This document shows, piece after piece, positions 44,267 to 51,832 of a DNA stretch of 64,000 nucleotides. This DNA is from Synechococcus lacustris. Lineage in GTDB: Bacteria > Cyanobacteriota > Cyanobacteriia > PCC-6307 > Cyanobiaceae. Numbering within the stretch: position 1 is the stretch's first letter; every line of letters starts with the position of its first letter. The notes beneath the pieces were generated by a model. That model was not told where the DNA came from. It ran no database searches and saw only the letters and a program-made list of their open reading frames with translations. The position numbers and the translations under genes were made by a program. The stretch spans positions 186,001-250,000 of the forward strand of contig CAJAQB010000013.1 in the NCBI GenBank assembly GCA_903943975.1, in the 5' to 3' direction.

Positions 44267-46249
44267 ATGGATCGTTTCCGGGTTGAACTGATCGCCGCCA
44301 CCCCCAACCCCCAGCAGTGTGTGTATGCCGGCATGCACCAGGACTACAGCGAGGGCTTTGTGGTGGCAGACCGCGCCCATTGGCCCGATGAAACCAGGGC
44401 CGGGGAGGTGTGCGTAAAGCGGCTGCTGGCCGGCGAACGCGGCCACTACGGCCCCCTGGAGCACGCCCAGATCCAGCTCAATGTGGGTTGGTTTCCCCAT
44501 TCGGTGATGCAGCAGGCCCGCACCCATCGGGTGGGGGTGAGTTTCGATGTGCAATGCCTGGCCGGCGACACCGAAGTCACCTTTGTGAAGGCTTCAGGTG
44601 CTCTGCATAAGATCCGTATCGCCGACCTGCACGACCGCTGGGTCCACGGAGAACAGGCGATCCGGCAGCGAAATCTGCGGGGGCGCCAGGGCGAAGAGCC
44701 TGGCAGCTATCGGCGTGATTGCCGCAAACGGCTCCAGGCCATGAAGCTGCGGGTGCTCAATGAAGACACTGGTGTCTTTGAGACCAGTCACATTAAAGAT
44801 GTGATCTGCAGTGGCGTGCAACCGGTCTATCGGCTCACCATGGAGGATGGGCGCACGCTCGATTGCACGGCCAACCATCGACTGCTAACTCCCGATGGCT
44901 GGCAGACCATGGGGCAAGCGCTTGGCCTGCGCACTAGCGCCGAAGGCAGCGTCAGTAGCTTCCGCCGCACGGCGCGCGTGCTGGCCAACGGCAATGTGGC
45001 CGTAGGCAGCGGTGCTTACCGAGACAAGCTTTGGCTGCAGGAGCAACGCGACCGCGGTGCATCTGTTGCCGAGATTGCCCAACAGGCAGGTTGCTCGATC
45101 ACCACGATCCGCACATGGGCCCGTCGGCTCCAGATCAACCTTCCCGTGGACCAGACCCGCTTTAAACCGGGTCAGGCCCCCTGGAACCACAACCCAGCCG
45201 TGCTCTACTACCACGGGCTCAGCTTGAACCGTTGCGCACCCGGCTTTCAGAAGGGGATGGGGCCCTGGAATCAAGGCGGTGGGGGCTACCAGCTGCAGTT
45301 GCCTGAGGCCTCGCGCCAGGCGCGCCGAACCAACGGCCAGCGCATCACCCGCCGAGGCCCCGCCTCCCACTTCTGGAAAGGAGGCGTGTCTTCAGATCAT
45401 TCGTTAACTGCGGCATGGACCCGGCAGATCGCCCCAGAGGTGCATCGGCGTTTTGACTACACCTGCCAAAGCTGCGGCTTGCGCGGTAGCAACCAGCAGC
45501 TGCACGCCCATCAGCTCGGGCCGGTTTATGCGGATCCGAGCCTCGGCACCGAGATCAACAATCTCGTGAGCCTTTGCGAACCCTGCCACACCTTCATTCA
45601 TCAACACCACCAGGAAGCCGCTTTTGCCACTTCGTTCCACCCCAAACAGGCGCAAAGGGTTTGGCCAGCCAACCCGCAACCCCAGGGTCGCCGGTTGCGG
45701 GCCCATCCCCTCACCGTGGTGAATGTGGAGTATCTCGGTAAACAAACCACCTACGACCTTGAAGTAGAGGAGCCTTGGCACAACTTCGTTGCCAACGGCC
45801 TGGTTGTGCATAACTCCATGCGCTACACCGGCGATCGCATCGTTAGGGCAGCCACTGGTGTTCTCGACCTGGAGGAGGTGTTTTACCTGCGGCCCGAGGG
45901 CGAATATTCAGATAGGCAGGGCAAGAAATACGCCTACACGGCGGCGGAACGGGCCAAGGACCTGGACCTCTGCCGCTCTGCCGCCTGCCGGTACAGCGAG
46001 CTGTTGGCCGCTGGCTTTGCTGAGGAACACGCCCGCGGCATCCTGCCCTTTGACTACCGCCAGCACTTTGTGGTGAGTTTCAGCCTGCGGGCCTTTCTCC
46101 ACTTCATGGACCTGCGCGCCAAGCTCGATGCCCAGCTCGAAATCCGCCAGCTCTGCGAGTTGATGTGGCCGCACCTGGTGACCTGGGCCCCGCAATTCGC
46201 TGATTGGTACGAGAAATCCCGGCTGCATAGGGCCCGTTTGGCCCCATGA
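44267..46249 (+). CDS. thyX: Flavin-dependent thymidylate synthase (ThyX), intein-containing precursor
   Basis: A precursor of 660 residues. Extein parts are residues 1-96 and 517-660, together 240 residues, the normal ThyX length. The ThyX motif RTHRVGVSFDVQ/SMRYTGDRI is split exactly between Gln96 and Ser517. This loop carries the FAD and dUMP contacts, so the enzyme is expected to be active only after protein splicing. ThyX makes dTMP from dUMP with FAD, NADPH and methylene-tetrahydrofolate. The hypothetical gene downstream overlaps in ATGA. dcd, on the other strand, supplies the dUTP that becomes dUMP. Confidence 0.95.
   Translation: MDRFRVELIAATPNPQQCVYAGMHQDYSEGFVVADRAHWPDETRAGEVCVKRLLAGERGHYGPLEHAQIQLNVGWFPHSVMQQARTHRVGVSFDVQCLAGDTEVTFVKASGALHKIRIADLHDRWVHGEQAIRQRNLRGRQGEEPGSYRRDCRKRLQAMKLRVLNEDTGVFETSHIKDVICSGVQPVYRLTMEDGRTLDCTANHRLLTPDGWQTMGQALGLRTSAEGSVSSFRRTARVLANGNVAVGSGAYRDKLWLQEQRDRGASVAEIAQQAGCSITTIRTWARRLQINLPVDQTRFKPGQAPWNHNPAVLYYHGLSLNRCAPGFQKGMGPWNQGGGGYQLQLPEASRQARRTNGQRITRRGPASHFWKGGVSSDHSLTAAWTRQIAPEVHRRFDYTCQSCGLRGSNQQLHAHQLGPVYADPSLGTEINNLVSLCEPCHTFIHQHHQEAAFATSFHPKQAQRVWPANPQPQGRRLRAHPLTVVNVEYLGKQTTYDLEVEEPWHNFVANGLVVHNSMRYTGDRIVRAATGVLDLEEVFYLRPEGEYSDRQGKKYAYTAAERAKDLDLCRSAACRYSELLAAGFAEEHARGILPFDYRQHFVVSFSLRAFLHFMDLRAKLDAQLEIRQLCELMWPHLVTWAPQFADWYEKSRLHRARLAP
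44555..45814 (+). mobile_element. Intein with HNH homing endonuclease in ThyX
   Basis: A 420-residue insertion (precursor residues 97-516). It starts CLAGDTEV (Cys1, block A), has GRTLDCTANHRLLTPDG (block B, with T..H), and ends in VVHN followed by Ser (block G; block F is VEYLGKQTTYDLEVEE). In the middle lie a helix-turn-helix (SVAEIAQQAGCSITTIRTWA), KPGQAPWN and SHFWKGG motifs like those of HNH-type homing proteins, and an HNH nuclease with CQSCG and CEPCH zinc pairs (near precursor residues 400 and 437). All catalytic splicing residues look intact, so splicing should work. Confidence 0.95.
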
Positions 46250-46611
46250 AATCCCAACTCTGGTTTTGGTTGCTGCTGCTGGCCCCTGCAGCATTGGCCC
46301 CGGCTAGCCCCGCCCTGCAGGGAAGCATGCAATCCAGCTCCGGTGGCAATGCCGTTCAGTTGATCAAGAAGGCCAAGGGGATCAGCGCCCCGGCCACCCA
46401 GCTGCCCCTCCAGGCCGGCCAGTTGCAGGCCAACTTGCTGGCTTCCCCCAGCTCAGCTGCCACCCCAGGGCCCTCAACAGCCCCAGCCCTGGCCGGTGCG
46501 TCCCCTGGGGCCAACCAAACGCTCTTCACCGTGAACGGCCATGGGATCCAGGCCTGTTCCAGCGGTTTGCCCTGCCTCTGGCAAATGCGCCGGGCCATGG
46601 GTCTTCGCTAA
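46246..46611 (+). CDS. Small exported hypothetical protein
   Basis: A protein of 121 residues with a signal peptide (LWFWLLLLAPAALAPASPA). The middle is Ala/Pro/Ser-rich. The end has two cysteines (QACSSGLPCLWQMRR). I do not recognise a family. ATGA overlap with thyX suggests co-transcription. Its 3' end is 12 bases from the convergent dcd. Confidence 0.6.
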   Translation: MKSQLWFWLLLLAPAALAPASPALQGSMQSSSGGNAVQLIKKAKGISAPATQLPLQAGQLQANLLASPSSAATPGPSTAPALAGASPGANQTLFTVNGHGIQACSSGLPCLWQMRRAMGLR

Positions 46612-46623
46612 AGCCCCCTCCCC

Positions 46624-47217
46624 CTAAACCTTCGCCAGGGTCACCCGTTCGGGCTGGTGTTGATATTTACCGGCCCGGTCTTGGTAGGTGGTTTCGCAGG
46701 GATCGCCCTCAAAAAACAGCAGCTGGCAGATGCCTTCGCTGGCATAGATGCGGCAGTCGGCGCCGGAACTGTTGCTGAATTCAAGGGTGAGGTGCCCCTC
46801 CCAGCCGGCCTCCGCCGGGGTGGTGTTCACGATGATGCCGAGCCGGGCGTAGGTGCTTTTGCCCAGGCAGATCACGGTGATGTTTGGCGGCACCTTCATT
46901 TTCTCGAGGGCCACGCCAAGGCCATAGGAATGGGCCGGCAGGATGAAGTAATCGCCGTCGGCGTCGCTGTGCAGGGGCGCCGGTTCGAGGTTGGCGGGGT
47001 TGAAGCGCTTCGGGTTCATCACTGTGCCGGGCACGTGCCGGAAGATCAGAAATTCCTGGGGTGAGAGGCGCAGGTCGTAGCCGTAGGAGGAACAGCCAAA
47101 ACTCAACACCGGCTTGCTGCGGCTTTCTGGCTCCAGGTGGCGCACCAGGGTGGCTTGGAAGGGTTCCAGCAGGCCGTTGGCGGCCTGTTCATTGATCCAG
47201 CGGTCGTTTTTTAGCAT
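46624..47217 (-). CDS. dcd: dCTP deaminase
   Basis: A protein of 197 residues, normal length, converting dCTP to dUTP. GCSSYGYDLRLS, the catalytic GKSTYARLGIIVNTTPAEAGWEG with Glu, and ASEGICQLLFFEG are diagnostic. It works upstream of ThyX in dTMP synthesis. The gene starts within the last bases of the CobO-like gene, seven bases overlapping, so the two are co-transcribed. Confidence 0.96.
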   Translation of the reverse strand: MLKNDRWINEQAANGLLEPFQATLVRHLEPESRSKPVLSFGCSSYGYDLRLSPQEFLIFRHVPGTVMNPKRFNPANLEPAPLHSDADGDYFILPAHSYGLGVALEKMKVPPNITVICLGKSTYARLGIIVNTTPAEAGWEGHLTLEFSNSSGADCRIYASEGICQLLFFEGDPCETTYQDRAGKYQHQPERVTLAKV

Positions 47218-47750
47218 CGGTCGCGGCGCAGCTGGGTCACCTGATCCGCCATGGCCATCAGCGCCAGGGGCATCTCCGGTCCGGTGAGGATCACATCCAT
47301 CCGGCCCGGCCGCTGGCTGAGGGTGGCCACTACGTCGGCCTCATCCAAGAGGCCATGGGCCAGGGCGAGGCCCAGTTCATCGAGCACCACCAGGTCAGCT
47401 TGGCCCTCCAGCACCCAGCGCCGGCTTTCTTGCCACAGCGCTTGCACCGCCTCGCTGGCGCCGGTTTCACCAGGGGCCATTACGCAACTTTGCAGCTGGG
47501 GCCGCAGCCAGGTGAGCCGGCCGCACATCTGCACCGGCCGCTGCGGGCCTTGGTCTACACCCCCCCGCAGGAACTGGCTGATCAGCACCCGGCTGCCCAG
47601 GCCAGCGCTGCGCAGGGCCTGGCTAAACACACTGGGGCAACTGCCACGGAAGCTGGCCGTATGCACCTGCAGCAATCCTTCCGGCTCACTTAGCAGCCGC
47701 AGCGGGGTGGTGACCGGCCTGGGGGGGCGATCAGCAAGGCTGCTGCGCAT
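47211..47750 (-). CDS. CobO/BtuR-like P-loop-fold protein (degenerate ATP site)
   Basis: A protein of 179 residues. LGSRVLISQFLRGGVDQGPQ and ADLVVLDELGLALAHGLLDE match cob(I)alamin adenosyltransferases of the CobO/BtuR type, and the gene sits next to dcd and ntcA as in related picocyanobacteria. The usual P-loop GxxxxGK(S/T) is replaced by TASFRGSCPSVFSQALR with no Lys. Adenosyltransferase activity is therefore doubtful. ATG 47750 is chosen; the ORF upstream is rich in Pro and Arg and has no family similarity. Overlaps dcd. Confidence 0.75.
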   Translation of the reverse strand: MRSSLADRPPRPVTTPLRLLSEPEGLLQVHTASFRGSCPSVFSQALRSAGLGSRVLISQFLRGGVDQGPQRPVQMCGRLTWLRPQLQSCVMAPGETGASEAVQALWQESRRWVLEGQADLVVLDELGLALAHGLLDEADVVATLSQRPGRMDVILTGPEMPLALMAMADQVTQLRRDRC

Positions 47751-47865
47751 GGGGGGCAGGCGGACGAGGAAGCTGAATGTAGCGGCCCCCGGCCAGGAAT
47801 CAAGCGGCACACACCACCGGTAGCGCAAACAGCTGTACTGCCGTTGGCGGGCTGGGCCCGAGAAC

Positions 47866-47907
47866 GTGTTGATTGCTACAAGGAGGGGGCCAGGGGCTCC
47901 GTAGGGT
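47866..47907 (+). promoter_or_regulatory. Candidate NtcA-activated promoter of ntcA
   Basis: GTG-N8-TAC at 47866-47879 resembles the NtcA box GTA-N8-TAC, with one base differing. Exactly 22 bases on is TAGGGT (47902-47907), fitting the -10 pattern TAN3T. Spacing and order match class II NtcA promoters. The ntcA ATG lies 23 bases further. This suggests autoregulation; it is inference from sequence alone. Confidence 0.65.
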
Positions 47908-47929
47908 CTAGCCAACGCCGGAAAGCCCC

Positions 47930-48604
47930 ATGGTTGGTGTTGCCCCCACCCCCACCCCCCCGCCGACGCTCCAAGAGGTGATGCGCTCCTTGGCGGGTAG
48001 TGGCACCGAAACGATTGAGCGGGGCAAAACAATCTTTTTCCCTGGGGATCCAGCGGAGCGGGTTTATCTGCTGCGGCGCGGCGCCGTGCGGCTATCCCGG
48101 GTGTATGAATCGGGCGAGGAAATCACCGTGGCCCTGCTGCGGGAAAACAGTATTTTTGGGGTGCTCTCCTTACTAACAGGCCAAAAATCTGACCGTTTTT
48201 ATCACTCCGTCGCCTTCACCAGGGTTGAACTGATGAGCGCCCCGGCCACCTCCGTGCGCCGGGCCATTGAACAGGATGCCCGGGTGGCGTTGTTGTTGCT
48301 TCAGGGGTTGTCGTCGCGGATTTTGCAAACCGAAACGATGATTGAAACCCTCACCCACCGCGATATGTCGTCGCGGCTGGTCAGTTTTCTATTGGTGCTT
48401 TGTCGGGATTTCGGTGTTCCGGGCGCCCAGGGCATCACCATCGACCTGAAGCTTTCCCACCAGGCCATCGCCGAAGCGATTGGCTCCACCCGCGTCACCA
48501 TTACCCGGCTGCTGGGGGACCTGCGCACGGCCGGGCTGGTGGAGATCGACCGCAAGCGGATCACAGTGTTTGATCCCCTGGCCCTGGCCAAGCGCTTCAG
48601 CTGA
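47930..48604 (+). CDS. ntcA: Global nitrogen regulator NtcA
   Basis: A protein of 224 residues in the Crp family. The N-terminal sensor has [19 protein letters not shown] and [19 protein letters not shown], the 2-oxoglutarate-binding form, which lacks the Glu and Arg of cAMP pockets. [20 protein letters not shown] is typical of NtcA. The DNA-recognition helix is [20 protein letters not shown]. It activates nitrogen-assimilation genes when 2-oxoglutarate is high, with PipX as partner. Divergent from the CobO-like gene. Confidence 0.96.
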   Translation: MVGVAPTPTPPPTLQEVMRSLAGSGTETIERGKTIFFPGDPAERVYLLRRGAVRLSRVYESGEEITVALLRENSIFGVLSLLTGQKSDRFYHSVAFTRVELMSAPATSVRRAIEQDARVALLLLQGLSSRILQTETMIETLTHRDMSSRLVSFLLVLCRDFGVPGAQGITIDLKLSHQAIAEAIGSTRVTITRLLGDLRTAGLVEIDRKRITVFDPLALAKRFS

Positions 48605-48655
48605 AGCCCGCCGGCCCCGCTCGGCGATACTGATGACCCTTAGGAAAACGCCCCT

Positions 48656-49864
48656 GTGACCGGCTGGCTGCTGATCCTGGCGGTACTGATCCTTGGGGGG
48701 GTGCTTTCCACCCTTGGTGATCGCCTCGGCAGCCGCATCGGCAAGGCCCGGCTCAGCCTGTTTCAGCTGCGGCCCCGCAAGACGGCGGTGTTGATCACGG
48801 TGCTTACCGGCAGCTTGATCAGTGCCCTCACCCTGGGCTTGATGGTGGCGGTGAGTGAACGGTTGCGGGTGGGTCTGTTTCAGCTGGATCAGCTGGAGGC
48901 CCGGCTCAGTAATTCCCGCAAGGCGCTGCAAACCAGTGTGGGCCAGCTATCTAAAACGGAAGTTCAGTTGCACCTGGCCCAGGGGGAGCGCAAGCGGGCC
49001 GAGGCCGACCGCCGCAAGGCGGACCAGGGCCGGGCCACGGCCCGGGGGCAGCTCAAGCAGGTGGAAGCCAGGGCCCAGCAGTTGCGGGCCGCCCTGGCCC
49101 CCCTGCAGCAGCGCCGTAAACAGCTGGAGGCGGAGCGGGATCGGCTCGGCCGTGATGTGAAGGCCCGGGATGGGGAACTGCGGCAGCTGCAGGAACGCAC
49201 CGCCCGCGGTCAGCAGGAGCTCAAGCAGCTGGAGGGCAAGGTGCTGGCCCTGCGCAGCGGCGATGTGGTGCTGAGCAGTGGTCAACCGCTGATCGTGGCC
49301 CAGGTGGCGATCCCGAAGCCCGCCGTGGCCAAGCAGGTGGTGGAGGATCTGCTGCGCCAGGCCAACCTGCGGGCCTTTGAGCAGGTGTTGCCTGGCCAGA
49401 AGCCTGATCGCCAGTTGCTGCTCATCCCCCGCAGTGAGGTGCGCAAGGTGGAGCAGGCGATCAGCAATGGCGGCTCCTGGGTGGTGAGCATCCTTTCGGC
49501 CGGCAACGTGCTGCGGGGTGAAAACCAGGTGCTGGCTTTTGCCGATGTGCGGCCAAACCAGCGGGTGGTCAATCGGGGCCAGGTGCTGGCCAGCGTCACC
49601 CTCGATCCGAGTGAGAGCAGTCCGGATCAGGTGCGGGCCCGCCTAAATCTCTTGCTGGCGGCGGCCCGCACAGAAGCGATGCGCCAGGGCTCCCTGGCCG
49701 GCTCGATCCAGTTCGATGTAGAGGCCTTCAATGAACTGGGCCGTTCACTCAGTGACCGTAAGGCGCGCCGCGCCGTGGTGTTGCAGGCGATATCCCTGCG
49801 CGATAGCGACACCGCCGATGCGGTGGTGGTGGAGCTGCACATCGCCAACTCCAACGAGCAATGA
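48656..49864 (+). CDS. DUF3084 membrane coiled-coil protein
   Basis: A protein of 402 residues. Two N-terminal membrane helices (GWLLILAVLILGGVLSTLGD; VLITVLTGSLISALTLGLMV) flank SRIGKARLSLFQLRPRKTA, a DUF3084 signature. A long coiled coil follows (about 75-205), then an alpha-beta domain with PLIVAQVAIPKPAVAKQVV, and LASVTLDPSE. It is a cyanobacterial family without a known role; membrane anchoring with the coiled coil on the inside is likely. Start GTG. It overlaps the next gene in ATGA. Confidence 0.88.
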   Translation: MTGWLLILAVLILGGVLSTLGDRLGSRIGKARLSLFQLRPRKTAVLITVLTGSLISALTLGLMVAVSERLRVGLFQLDQLEARLSNSRKALQTSVGQLSKTEVQLHLAQGERKRAEADRRKADQGRATARGQLKQVEARAQQLRAALAPLQQRRKQLEAERDRLGRDVKARDGELRQLQERTARGQQELKQLEGKVLALRSGDVVLSSGQPLIVAQVAIPKPAVAKQVVEDLLRQANLRAFEQVLPGQKPDRQLLLIPRSEVRKVEQAISNGGSWVVSILSAGNVLRGENQVLAFADVRPNQRVVNRGQVLASVTLDPSESSPDQVRARLNLLLAAARTEAMRQGSLAGSIQFDVEAFNELGRSLSDRKARRAVVLQAISLRDSDTADAVVVELHIANSNEQ

Positions 49865-50280
49865 ATACTGACTCGCCCTGGGGGGCCTTAGATCCAGGCA
49901 GAAGCAAATGCGGTTTGGTGCGTACCAACCCTGGGGCCACCGAAGTTCAGGATTTGTTGATCTGCTCGCCGCAGGAAAGCTGGGATTGGTTGCAGCATTG
50001 GCAGGAAACCACCCCCCTGGCGGCGCTGGTGCTGGGGGATGGCACCGGCAGTGGTGCCTGGGCAGCGGCCCTGGCCGAGGCCTTCCCAGAGCTAAGCGTG
50101 CGGCTGCAGCCGGAGCAGGGTTCCACCCTGCGGGCCCGCGACCGTTATTGGCAGCTTTGGCCCCCCCGGGGCTGGCGCCGCCTGCTGCCAGCGGGGCTGC
50201 GGTTACCACCTCGGCCCGTGGATGATCTGGCGGCCTTGGTGCTGTTGGAAGCTCACCTGGGCCGCCAGCTCAGCCTCTGA
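49861..50280 (+). CDS. RuvC/YqgF-like RNase H-fold protein
   Basis: A protein of 139 residues. ALDPGRSKCGLV gives the first Asp of a RuvC/YqgF-type fold. ALVLGDGTGSG fits the second strand and RPVDDLAALVLLEAHL the last acidic pair. Such proteins are resolvase-like or pre-rRNA-processing-like; no substrate is known. It is coupled to the DUF3084 gene by ATGA. Confidence 0.7.
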   Translation: MNTDSPWGALDPGRSKCGLVRTNPGATEVQDLLICSPQESWDWLQHWQETTPLAALVLGDGTGSGAWAAALAEAFPELSVRLQPEQGSTLRARDRYWQLWPPRGWRRLLPAGLRLPPRPVDDLAALVLLEAHLGRQLSL

Positions 50281-50295
50281 CTTCAGGCCAACAAC

Positions 50296-50553
50296 TCAAA
50301 ATTTTGCCCGCACGATGAAGGCGTAGTCGCCGCCGGGTTCCAGTTCGTAGTCGCTTTTTACCAGGAAGCGAAACAGGGCGTCTTGGATTAGGGCGCGGCC
50401 GAGGGAGGGTTCCACCACCAGTTCACCCCGGTCGAAATGCCAGCGAAATTCCCAGCGAAAGCCGCCGGCCGCCACCTCCCCCTCCAGCAACTTGTGGTTG
50501 AAGCTCTGCTGCAGCACGCGCAGGTGGGCGGTGGTGGCGGGTAAACGGGCCAT
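50296..50553 (-). CDS. DUF3146 family protein
   Basis: A protein of 85 residues starting at MARLPATTAHLRVLQQSFNH, the family N-terminus. GFRWEFRWHFDRGELVVEPSLG is the conserved core, mostly beta, with an acidic end (DYELEPGGDYAFIV). Found in cyanobacteria; function unknown. A start at 50592 would overlap pth by 38 bp and is less likely. The pth stop lies one base upstream of this ATG, so the genes are co-transcribed. Confidence 0.8.
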   Translation of the reverse strand: MARLPATTAHLRVLQQSFNHKLLEGEVAAGGFRWEFRWHFDRGELVVEPSLGRALIQDALFRFLVKSDYELEPGGDYAFIVRAKF

Positions 50554-50554
50554 C

Positions 50555-51172
50555 TCAGCCGGCTGCTGCTGGATCGGCGGGGCGGAAGCCATTGAGGCGA
50601 TTGCCCGCCAGCACTAAGCCCTGGCGTTGGATCAAGTCGATGCCGGCGATCACCTCCTCCAGTACGGCCTCCAGCAGCGGCTGTTCATCCCTACTAAAAC
50701 TGCCCAGCACATGGCCCACCGTGCGTTCGCGCCGTTCTTCGGCCGACTGGCCGGGGGCGCCGATGCCGATGCGCAGCCGGGGGAAGTCTTCGCTGCCCAG
50801 GTGCTGGATGGCGCTCTTTAGACCGTTGTGGCCGCCGGCACTGCCCTGGGCCCGCAGCCGCAGCCGCCCGAGGGGCAGGTCCATGTCGTCAACAATCACC
50901 AGCATCTGGGCGGGCTGCCAGCCGAACCAATCGAGGGTGGCACGGATCGAGCGACCGCTGTCGTTCATGTAGGTCTGGGGTTTGAGCAGCCGCAGCCGCT
51001 GGCTACCGCTGCCTAGATCCGCCAGCTCCCCATGGAGCTTGCCATTGGCTTTGAAGCTGACACCAGCCCCTGCGGCAAGCCTGTCGAGGGCCATGAAGCC
51101 CACGTTGTGGCGGGTGCCGGCATAGCCATTGCCCGGGTTACCCAGGCCCACCAACAACATCAGAGGATCCAT
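50555..51172 (-). CDS. pth: Peptidyl-tRNA hydrolase
   Basis: A protein of 205 residues that frees tRNA from dropped-off peptidyl-tRNA. LLVGLGNPGNGYAGTRHNVGF has the catalytic His, LLKPQTYMNDSG the substrate loop, and IVDDMDLPLGRLRLRAQGSAG the catalytic Asp. The start is ATG 51172 or ATG 51160. It overlaps tatA by 35 or 23 bp. Confidence 0.95.
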   Translation of the reverse strand: MDPLMLLVGLGNPGNGYAGTRHNVGFMALDRLAAGAGVSFKANGKLHGELADLGSGSQRLRLLKPQTYMNDSGRSIRATLDWFGWQPAQMLVIVDDMDLPLGRLRLRAQGSAGGHNGLKSAIQHLGSEDFPRLRIGIGAPGQSAEERRERTVGHVLGSFSRDEQPLLEAVLEEVIAGIDLIQRQGLVLAGNRLNGFRPADPAAAG

Positions 51173-51389
51173 CGGCAGGCAGGGCGGGCGGAGCCGCCTC
51201 CGTTACTTCGGCGGGGGCGTCTACGGCCTTGCGGAATTCCTGCTCGAATTCCTGGGAGGCAGATTGAAATCCCTTGAGGGTGCGCCCCAGGCTGCGACCG
51301 AGCTCCGGCAACTTCTTGGGGCCAAATACCAGCAGGGCGATGACGGCAATCACCGCCATTTCCGGCAGGCCCACGCCGAAGACGTTCAT
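51138..51389 (-). CDS. tatA: Twin-arginine translocase subunit TatA
   Basis: A protein of 83 residues. A short membrane helix (PEMAVIAVIALLVFG) is followed by the FGPKKLPELGRSLGRTLKGF hinge and amphipathic helix, then a variable acidic tail. TatA oligomers form the pore for folded proteins with RR signal peptides, here probably in the thylakoid and plasma membrane. It sits between psbH and pth on the same strand. Confidence 0.92.
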   Translation of the reverse strand: MNVFGVGLPEMAVIAVIALLVFGPKKLPELGRSLGRTLKGFQSASQEFEQEFRKAVDAPAEVTEAAPPALPADGSSDVVGGPG

Positions 51390-51392
51390 GGC

Positions 51393-51593
51393 TTAGCCCA
51401 GGCCGTTCCAGTTGACCGTGATGCCATCGAGCAGCAGGGAGCGGTTGTACAGCTGCAGGATCACCAGCAGGAACACCAGGAACAGGACCATGAACACCCC
51501 CATCACGGGGGTGGTGCCCCAGCCCGGCACAACTTTGCCGTACTCGGAATTCAGGGGGCGGAGCAGATCTCCCAGGCGGGTGCGTTGGGCCAT
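51393..51593 (-). CDS. psbH: Photosystem II reaction-centre protein H
   Basis: A protein of 66 residues. [30 protein letters not shown] is the PsbH signature, followed by one membrane helix ([21 protein letters not shown]). PsbH stabilises the QB site and CP47 binding. It precedes tatA by three bases. psbN is divergent 98 bp away, the classic cyanobacterial arrangement. Confidence 0.98.
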   Translation of the reverse strand: MAQRTRLGDLLRPLNSEYGKVVPGWGTTPVMGVFMVLFLVFLLVILQLYNRSLLLDGITVNWNGLG

Positions 51594-51691
51594 GTGGGCG
51601 AGACCTCTCTGGCACGGGTTGCGGCTAGTTACTCTAAGGGTCTTGGCCCGGTTATACGCGGACCCCTCTCGGCACTCTGTAGGGACTCTTG

Positions 51692-51832
51692 ATGGAAACC
51701 TCCTCGCCGGCGCTCTCCGTGGCCCTTGCGGTGCTGGTGGCCCTGCTGGGCCTCACTGGTTTTGGCATCTACACGGCCTTTGGTCCCCCCTCCCGCCAGC
51801 TCAGCGACCCTTTTGACGATCACGAGGATTGA
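51692..51832 (+). CDS. psbN: Photosystem II assembly protein PsbN
   Basis: A protein of 46 residues: [20 protein letters not shown], then [20 protein letters not shown] and FDDHED. One membrane helix with the conserved end FGPPS(R/K)[11 protein letters not shown] identifies it. PsbN helps early PSII reaction-centre assembly and is not in the mature complex. Its last 13 bp overlap the convergent GH38 gene. It faces away from psbH, with both promoters in the 98-bp gap. Confidence 0.97.
   Translation: METSSPALSVALAVLVALLGLTGFGIYTAFGPPSRQLSDPFDDHED

Noticed and set aside
47751-48032. 94-residue N-terminal extension of the CobO-like protein
   Set aside because: Pro/Arg-rich, without family similarity, and it would run over the ntcA promoter and start.
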